From Actinomycetota bacterium (GTDB taxonomy: Bacteria > Actinomycetota > Humimicrobiia > Humimicrobiales > Humimicrobiaceae): a DNA stretch of 10,380 bases. The position numbers and the translations under genes are program-made. The stretch lies in contig JACIXO010000018.1 in the NCBI GenBank assembly GCA_014360385.1, positions 1 to 10,380 on the forward strand, in the 5' to 3' direction. The notes beneath the pieces were generated by a model, which saw only the letters and a program-made list of their open reading frames with translations, ran no database searches and was not told the origin of the DNA. Numbering within the stretch: the stretch's first letter is position 1; every line of letters starts with the position of its first letter. This document shows positions 6,316 through 10,380 of the stretch, piece after piece.

Positions 6316-6322
6316 AAGGAGG
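6316..6322 (+). promoter_or_regulatory. Strong ribosome binding site of the corrinoid gene
   Basis: AAGGAGG lies four bases before ATG 6327 and is extended by GAG. It fixes the start of the corrinoid protein and suggests efficient translation. Confidence 0.8.
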
Positions 6323-6326
6323 AGAT

Positions 6327-6968
6327 ATGGCAAAATATCAGGACCTTGCAGATGCAATTATACGGGGTGACAATGTTGCAAGCAAAGAACTTGCTCAGAA
6401 ACTTGTGGACCAGGGTGTGGATCCTGTAGAAATTTTGAATGAAGGGCTTTTTCCCGGTATGGATGTTGTAGGTAAGAAATTTAAAGCCAATGAGATGTAC
6501 ATACCGGAGGTTTTGATTGCAGCCCGGGCAATGCATGCTGCAATGGATGTTTTAAAGCCGCTTCTTACCCAGACGGGAGTGCCCACCAAAGGAGTTGTGG
6601 TACTGGGTACTGTTCAAGGCGACCTTCATGACATTGGAAAAAATCTGGTAGGCATGATGCTTGAGGGTGGAGGATTTACAGTAGTGGATTTGGGCGTTGA
6701 TGTACCAGCAGAAAGATTTGTCGAGGAAGTAAAAAAGAACAAGGCTCAGATTCTTGGACTTTCTGCACTTCTTACGACAACAATGCCAGCCATGAAAGAT
6801 GTTATAGAGGCTATACGAGCAAATGGTGAGGCTAAAACCACAAAGGTTATGGTTGGCGGTGCACCTCTTACACAGGAATACGCTGACTCTATTGGAGCAG
6901 ATGGTTATGCACCTGATGCTTCCAGTGCGGTGGATTTAGCTAACGAGCTTCTTAGCAGGATGAATTAG
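6327..6968 (+). CDS. Methyltransferase corrinoid (B12-binding) protein, MtaC/MtbC-like
   Basis: A 213-residue cytoplasmic corrinoid protein of the type that carries a methyl group on cobalamin between a substrate-specific methyltransferase and a second methyltransferase in methylamine, methanol or methoxy-compound metabolism. Residues 1-85 form the helical cap domain (typical IIRGD, then GLFPGMDVVGKKF and YIPEVLIAARAM). Residues 88-213 form the Rossmann-like B12 domain with GDLHDIGKN, where His101 is the lower cobalt ligand, then SALLTTTM and GGAPLT. All expected motifs are present, and the length is normal. No partner methyltransferase or activator (RamA-type) is next to it, so the substrate cannot be told. 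Its base composition is visibly less AT-rich than the nuo genes (about 45% against 33% GC in one counted line of each). It is monocistronic: own ribosome binding site, own terminator. Confidence 0.92.
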   Translation: MAKYQDLADAIIRGDNVASKELAQKLVDQGVDPVEILNEGLFPGMDVVGKKFKANEMYIPEVLIAARAMHAAMDVLKPLLTQTGVPTKGVVVLGTVQGDLHDIGKNLVGMMLEGGGFTVVDLGVDVPAERFVEEVKKNKAQILGLSALLTTTMPAMKDVIEAIRANGEAKTTKVMVGGAPLTQEYADSIGADGYAPDASSAVDLANELLSRMN

Positions 6969-7002
6969 GGTACACTTGATAAAGGAGTTTAATAGGAATA
7001 TT

Positions 7003-7055
7003 GGGTTAGAAGTATCTATGTTGGGAGTAGGTACTTCTAACCCTTTTTATTTTTT
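7003..7055 (+). terminator. Rho-independent terminator of the corrinoid gene
   Basis: GGGTTAGAAGTA (7003-7014) pairs perfectly with TACTTCTAACCC (7032-7043). The inner part can extend by a T-G pair and further pairs (7016-7018 with 7028-7030). The stem is followed by TTTTTATTTTTT (7044-7055). It begins 35 bases after the corrinoid stop. The opposite strand has no T run, so it does not serve the rib operon. Confidence 0.92.
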
Positions 7056-7100
7056 GGTAGTTTAAACTTATCCTACATTTCCCTATCTTCTATTTTTCTC

Positions 7101-7129
7101 TATTATCTCTCTATTTATTATCTCTCTAT
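7101..7129. repeat. 14-base tandem repeat between corrinoid gene and ribH
   Basis: TATTATCTCTCTAT occurs at 7101-7114 and 7116-7129, with a 15-base period. It lies in the 142-base AT-rich stretch after the terminator, downstream of the ribH stop on the other strand. No rib-operon terminator was recognised here. Confidence 0.8.
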
Positions 7130-7197
7130 GGAAGCATCTTTTTTACGTGATGAAAAATATTGGGCCAGGAACTTTCCTATCGTCTTTCCGCGAAGAA

Positions 7198-7662
7198 TTA
7201 TCTTAAGGTTTTAAAGAGGTTTGCCATCTCTATGGCGGAGAGTGCTGCCTGCCATCCCTTGTTTCCCATTCTTGTACCTGCTCTTTCGATTGCCTGTTCA
7301 AGAGTGTCAGGCGTTAGCACCCCGCAGATAACAGGTGTACTAGAATTAAGATTTATCTGTGCAATTCCTTTTATCACCTCATTTGCAATGTAATGGTTGT
7401 GGGAGGTATCTCCTTTCATTACTGAAGCCAGGCAAATAATAGCATCATATTTTTTCGATTCGACCATCATTCGGGCTGTCTGGGGAATTTCGAATGCACC
7501 TGGAACCCAGGCTATATCTACGTTTTTGTCATCGCATTGGTGCCTTAACAGGCAGTCAAGTGCTCCTTCAAGCAACTTTTTAGTTATAAATTCATTGTAC
7601 CTGCTTATAACTATTCCGAACTTAAGATCCCTTGCATCTAGTTTTCCCTCAAATGTTTGCAT
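7198..7662 (-). CDS. ribH: 6,7-dimethyl-8-ribityllumazine synthase
   Basis: A 154-residue enzyme that joins 5-amino-6-ribitylamino-uracil and 3,4-dihydroxy-2-butanone 4-phosphate to make lumazine, the penultimate riboflavin step; the family assembles into pentamers or 60-mer capsids. Clear motifs: GIVISRYNEFITKKLLEGA (substrate loop), VPGAFEIP, GDTSHNHYIANEV with the catalytic-type His, PVICGVLT, and RAGTRMGNKGWQAALSAIEM. Length is typical, and nothing important looks missing. It is the last gene of ribD-ribE-ribBA-ribH, 21 bases after ribBA. ATG 7662 has AAAGGAGAG five bases upstream. Confidence 0.97.
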   Translation of the reverse strand: MQTFEGKLDARDLKFGIVISRYNEFITKKLLEGALDCLLRHQCDDKNVDIAWVPGAFEIPQTARMMVESKKYDAIICLASVMKGDTSHNHYIANEVIKGIAQINLNSSTPVICGVLTPDTLEQAIERAGTRMGNKGWQAALSAIEMANLFKTLR

Positions 7663-7667
7663 TGTGT

Positions 7668-7676
7668 CTCTCCTTT
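7668..7676 (-). promoter_or_regulatory. Ribosome binding site of ribH
   Basis: On the minus strand AAAGGAGAG lies five bases before the ribH ATG, filling most of the 21-base gap after ribBA. Confidence 0.8.
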
Positions 7677-7683
7677 CTAATAA

Positions 7684-8937
7684 TTAATCCAGAAGATGGT
7701 TTAGTTTTACTTTTTTTGTCTTGAGATATTTCTCGTTGTTACGATTGGGAGTAATTTTTATCGGGATTCGTCTTGTAACCTTAAGTCCATAACCCTCAAT
7801 TCCAATGATTTTTCTCGGGTTGTTGGTTATGAGCTCGATGGTCGAAAGCCCAAGGTCTGAAAGAATTTGAGCACCTATTCCATAATCTCGAAGGTCGGGT
7901 TCGAAACCAAGTTTCAAGTTTGCTTCGACTGTGTCGAAACCTTGTTCCTGTAATTCATATGCCTTCATCTTATTACATAAACCAATGCCTCTTCCTTCCT
8001 GGGACATGTAAAGAAGGACCCCGCAACCCTTTTTACTTATCATCTTAAATGCTTTGTCCAGCTGTTCTCCACAATCACATCTCTTAGATCCGAATGTGTC
8101 ACCTGTAAGGCACTGAGAGTGAACTCTAACCATTACGTTTTCTTTTCCCTTAACTTCTCCTTTTATGAATGCAATGTGAACCTCAGAATCAATTTTTGAT
8201 CTGTAGGTAATAGCTTTAAAGTCTCCCCATTTTGTAGGGAGGTTAATTTCTGCAATTTTCTCTATGAGCTTTTCTTTTCTTTTTCTATATTTTATTATCT
8301 CTTCGATAGGGATAATTTTCAGGTTGTGCCTTTTAGAAATTTCCACAAGATCAGAAAGTCTTGCTATTTCTCCATCGTCTGTTAGCACACTACAAATCAC
8401 ACCTGCCGGATAGGTTTCTGCTATTTTGGCAAGGTCCACACTTGCTTCGACGTAGCTTGCCCTTGCAAGAACTCCACCAGGTTGTGATTTTAAAGGAAAA
8501 ACATGACCTGGCATAACAATATCGTCAGGTCTGGTTTTGGGATCAATAAAAGTTTTTATAGTGAAAGCCCTGTCCTTGGATGAGACACCGCTACCTGTTC
8601 TGGCCTTAGCGTCTATTGACACAGCAAAAGAGGTACCGGCTGGTGAAGTAGACTGGGGCTGGCTTACCATCATTGGGATTTTTAGTTCCTCAAGTCTCTT
8701 CTGTTCACATGGGAGGCATATAAGGCCACGCCCATAAGTCATTAAAAAGTTTATGGAGGAGGGAGTTACTTTTTCTGCTATCTGGAAAAATACTCCGTCG
8801 GTTTCCCTGGATTTATCATCCACTATTATTACAATTTTACCCTGTTTTATCTCTCTAATAATATCTTCTACCGTGCTAAAGGTATTTTCGTAATTTTTGT
8901 TCTCATAATTTTCATTTTGTAAATCCATATTTTTCAA
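7684..8937 (-). CDS. ribBA: RibBA: GTP cyclohydrolase II with a degenerate DHBP synthase half
   Basis: A 417-residue fusion. The C-terminal half (about 215-417) is a complete GTP cyclohydrolase II: RVHSQCLTGDTFGSKRCDCG supplies the three zinc cysteines, and QEGRGIGL, NNPRK and the YLKTKK tail are all present. It opens GTP to start riboflavin synthesis. The N-terminal half (about 20-205) has the fold pattern of 3,4-dihydroxy-2-butanone-4-phosphate synthase (DDKSRE, YGRGLIC, PGHVFPL, GGVL). Catalytic positions differ: REnEGD reads RETDGV (metal Asp to Val49), GHTEA reads SYVEA (His-Thr to Tyr162-Val163), and the Glu of VICE is Ser183. I infer this half is inactive. The TTG at 8937 sits four bases after AAAGGAG; ATG 8928 is an alternative start. 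It overlaps ribE by 26 bases from TTG. Confidence 0.95.
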   Translation of the reverse strand: MKNMDLQNENYENKNYENTFSTVEDIIREIKQGKIVIIVDDKSRETDGVFFQIAEKVTPSSINFLMTYGRGLICLPCEQKRLEELKIPMMVSQPQSTSPAGTSFAVSIDAKARTGSGVSSKDRAFTIKTFIDPKTRPDDIVMPGHVFPLKSQPGGVLARASYVEASVDLAKIAETYPAGVICSVLTDDGEIARLSDLVEISKRHNLKIIPIEEIIKYRKRKEKLIEKIAEINLPTKWGDFKAITYRSKIDSEVHIAFIKGEVKGKENVMVRVHSQCLTGDTFGSKRCDCGEQLDKAFKMISKKGCGVLLYMSQEGRGIGLCNKMKAYELQEQGFDTVEANLKLGFEPDLRDYGIGAQILSDLGLSTIELITNNPRKIIGIEGYGLKVTRRIPIKITPNRNNEKYLKTKKVKLNHLLD

Positions 8938-9700
8938 GCATCTCCTTTAATAACTTATCTTTTTCTTTCCACTCTTTTTTTCTTTCGTTGAAATGAGGAA
9001 ATCCGGGAAAATCTCCGAGATTTCCTGTCTCTATTGGGCTTGAGAAATCTGTGGTATTTTCAATGAAGGCATAGTTTTTTAGAATGTTCACCAGATATCT
9101 TAATATAAGGTCAACTTCAATATTTACAAGATCACCTTCTTTTTTAAATTTAAGATTCGTATTCTCAAAAGTGAAGGGAATAATAGATACATGAAAGACA
9201 TCTTTCCCCAGATTTTCCCATCCACTCTCGTTTTCAGCTGTTTCTGTGCCCACTCCACTTACAGTAAGGCTTATTCCATCAAGTGCTATTGATCCCCTGG
9301 GAATTATGTAGGGTAGAAGCTCAGTTTTTATTTTTATATAAAATTGGTAAAACTCTCCTCTTCTTTCAATTTTTACTATTTTGCCAGTATCATCTATGTG
9401 ACCGGTTAAAAGGTGGCCTCCTAGTCCATCTTTTAGAGTGAGAGAATTTTCTAGATTTACTATTTCACCACTTTTCAGGTATTTAAATGTTGTTCTTGAA
9501 AGCGTAGTATTTGAAATATCGCTAATGAAAGCTTTTTTTGAGTTTTCTTTCACTGTAAGACAGCACCCATTTACTGCTATCGAATCGCCTTTTTGCAAAT
9601 CTTTTGCCAGGTTATTACAGGTGACTTCTATTTCTAAACCTGTACTGTTTCCTTTAATCCTGGTTAGTTTTCCCAGTTCTTTTATTATTCCTGTAAACAT
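8912..9700 (-). CDS. ribE: Riboflavin synthase, alpha subunit (long form)
   Basis: A 262-residue enzyme that dismutates two lumazines into riboflavin and 5-amino-6-ribitylamino-uracil. Two lumazine-binding barrels are visible: MFTGII with Phe2, then IAVNGCCLTV with the catalytic-type Cys (46/47); and GGHLLTGHIDDTG, then ALDGISLTV with the Asp and Ser of the second barrel. Known essential residues appear kept. It is about 45 residues longer than usual (210-220). About 15 extra residues interrupt the second barrel after SLTVSGVG, and about 30 lie between VDLILRYLV and the normal terminal helix (LLKEMLEKYGF). Its end overlaps ribBA, implying coupled translation. ATG 9700 has AAGGA about 11 bases upstream. 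Confidence 0.95.
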   Translation of the reverse strand: MFTGIIKELGKLTRIKGNSTGLEIEVTCNNLAKDLQKGDSIAVNGCCLTVKENSKKAFISDISNTTLSRTTFKYLKSGEIVNLENSLTLKDGLGGHLLTGHIDDTGKIVKIERRGEFYQFYIKIKTELLPYIIPRGSIALDGISLTVSGVGTETAENESGWENLGKDVFHVSIIPFTFENTNLKFKKEGDLVNIEVDLILRYLVNILKNYAFIENTTDFSSPIETGNLGDFPGFPHFNERKKEWKEKDKLLKEMLEKYGFTK

Positions 9701-9726
9701 ATTTGTCAGAATCCTTCAAATCCTTA

Positions 9727-9762
9727 TTAAATTTAACTTATTAATTAAATTTAACTCATTAA
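9727..9762. repeat. 18-base tandem repeat in the ribD-ribE spacer
   Basis: TTAAATTTAACTTATTAA (9727-9744) is followed directly by a copy with one mismatch (9745-9762, T to C). It lies in the leader of ribE, 27-62 bases upstream of its ATG, within a 164-base gap that separates ribD from the tightly packed ribE-ribBA-ribH genes. No clear promoter or terminator was recognised in that gap. Confidence 0.8.
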
Positions 9763-9864
9763 CTTTCTTCCTGAACTCTTGCCAGACCCTGCCACCGGAT
9801 AGAGTTTTTAGATGGTTTTGAGATGTGCTATTTTTTAAACCATTTTAACATTTTCATACATGTT

Positions 9865-10380
9865 TTAATGTATTCTTATATCGTTGTTGTATTTTGGGTA
9901 GGCGATTAAAAGAATATCTTCGCCAATCCTTCTTACAGTTTTAAAATCAATCTTTAATGCATCCTCTATTCTGTCTATGTGGAGGTCTGAAAACATAGGA
10001 TAGCTACTTTCTCCCACGATTCGGGGCGCCAGGAATATGTAAAACTTATCTATAAGCTTTTTTACCAGAAATGATGTTAATAGAGTGGGCCCTGCTTCTA
10101 ACATGGTGGAGGTTATTCCGAACTGATTGTACATGGTTTTAAGCACCTCGCTTATATCAAGTTTTGTATAAGTTTCTACAGCACTGGAGTTTTTAGAGCT
10201 ATTTCTGGAGGAGGGCACGAACATCACATTTATATTTTTTTCTTTCAAGAGCTCAACTTTATTTTTAATTTTAGTGTCATTCTGGTGTTCAGCGTTTGCA
10301 AATATGATGGTCTTGGCTTTATGAGATGTTTTAACTACTCTCGAGCTCAGGTTTATTTTAAGGTTGCTATCCAGGATAAC
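9865..10380 (-). CDS. ribD: RibD C-terminal reductase domain (partial, runs off right edge)
   Basis: The frame ends at TAA 9867-9865 and is open to the right edge, giving 171 residues without a start. This is the reductase domain of the bifunctional deaminase/reductase that acts on the second and third riboflavin intermediates. VILDSNLKINLSSRVV matches the domain entry R-V-V-L-D-x-x-L-R. Later, GITSTMLEAGPTLLTSFL, then LIDKFYIFLAPRIVG, match the NADPH and substrate region (E-x-G-x-x-L, then D-x-x-x-x-x-x-A-P-x-x-x-G). The deaminase domain and any FMN riboswitch would lie outside the window. A shorter reading from TTG 10248 would cut the domain in half, and I do not favour it. Confidence 0.92.
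   Translation of the reverse strand, partial: VILDSNLKINLSSRVVKTSHKAKTIIFANAEHQNDTKIKNKVELLKEKNINVMFVPSSRNSSKNSSAVETYTKLDISEVLKTMYNQFGITSTMLEAGPTLLTSFLVKKLIDKFYIFLAPRIVGESSYPMFSDLHIDRIEDALKIDFKTVRRIGEDILLIAYPKYNNDIRIH

Larger units (their letters stand above)
5921..6326. other. 406-base repeat-rich spacer between divergent genes
   Basis: This spacer separates the start of the glycosylase-like gene (- strand) from the corrinoid gene (+ strand), so it must hold promoters for both. I find no convincing gene, tRNA or known riboswitch in it. It is very AT-rich and holds a nested hairpin with direct repeats (6047-6071), a 12-base imperfect tandem repeat (6104-6127), a 7-base inverted repeat TTCTACT/AGTAGAA (6128-6134, 6149-6155), a 15-base perfect tandem repeat (6189-6218) and an 8-base inverted repeat TTTCCACA/TGTGGAAA (6249-6256, 6286-6293). 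An A/T-rich stretch with repeated TGTTAAAA words lies at about 5975-6020. Confidence 0.7.

Noticed and set aside
5921..6326. CRISPR array or cobalamin riboswitch in the spacer
   Set aside because: Repeats are adjacent two-copy units of different sequences without spacers, and no conserved B12-box was seen.
6180..6536. Minus-strand open frame across the corrinoid start and spacer
   Set aside because: It overlaps a strong ribosome binding site and a clear gene on the + strand, and its peptide partly translates the tandem repeat.
7160..7687. Two + strand open frames opposite ribH
   Set aside because: They are antisense shadows of a well-supported ribH and resemble no family.
9701..9864. Possible FMN riboswitch in the ribD-ribE spacer (minus strand has GGTGGCAGGGT)
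   Set aside because: Only that one word resembles the FMN element; the other conserved blocks and the multi-stem layout are absent, and the element would normally precede the whole operon.

Overview
The window is AT-rich bacterial DNA, probably from an anaerobic Firmicutes-like (Bacillota) organism. The clues are purine-rich AGGAGG-type ribosome binding sites, TTG and GTG starts, a 3D-domain cell-wall protein, a DUF1287 protein and a methyltransferase-type corrinoid protein. This placement is an inference; no rRNA, tRNA or other phylogenetic marker is present.

Region 1 (about 3-3204, + strand) is the distal part of a respiratory complex I-like operon, in the order nuoH (only the last 35 codons, at the left edge), nuoI, nuoJ, nuoK, nuoN. 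NuoI is a good two-[4Fe-4S] ferredoxin subunit. The membrane subunits J, K and N keep the family fold pattern but have lost many of the charged residues thought to move protons. NuoN is also split into two overlapping reading frames at a run of seven Ts. nuoL and nuoM are not between K and N. The locus is therefore either a decaying complex I or a divergent, possibly non-pumping one.

Region 2 (3285-5279, + strand) encodes two envelope proteins: a membrane-anchored DUF1287 protein with two DxDxDG calcium-loop-like motifs, and a secreted coiled-coil protein ending in a 3D (double-psi beta-barrel) domain, the typical layout of a peptidoglycan-acting enzyme.

Region 3 (5312-5920, - strand) is a divergent uracil-DNA glycosylase-superfamily gene with four cysteines for an Fe-S cluster but altered catalytic motifs. 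A 406-base spacer (5921-6326) follows, unusually full of short tandem and inverted repeats. It leads into a + strand corrinoid (B12-binding) protein gene, closed by a strong rho-independent terminator.

Region 4 (7198 to the right edge, - strand) is a riboflavin operon transcribed ribD (partial), ribE, ribBA, ribH. The RibE, RibH and GTP cyclohydrolase II parts look intact. The 3,4-dihydroxy-2-butanone-4-phosphate synthase half of RibBA lacks several catalytic residues and is probably inactive, which predicts a second ribB elsewhere. Any FMN riboswitch would lie beyond the right edge.

A window-wide pattern is that most spacers carry a short tandem duplication (units of about 7 to 18 bases). 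The candidates most worth following are the residue-stripped complex I membrane arm with its split nuoN, and the dead-half RibBA.
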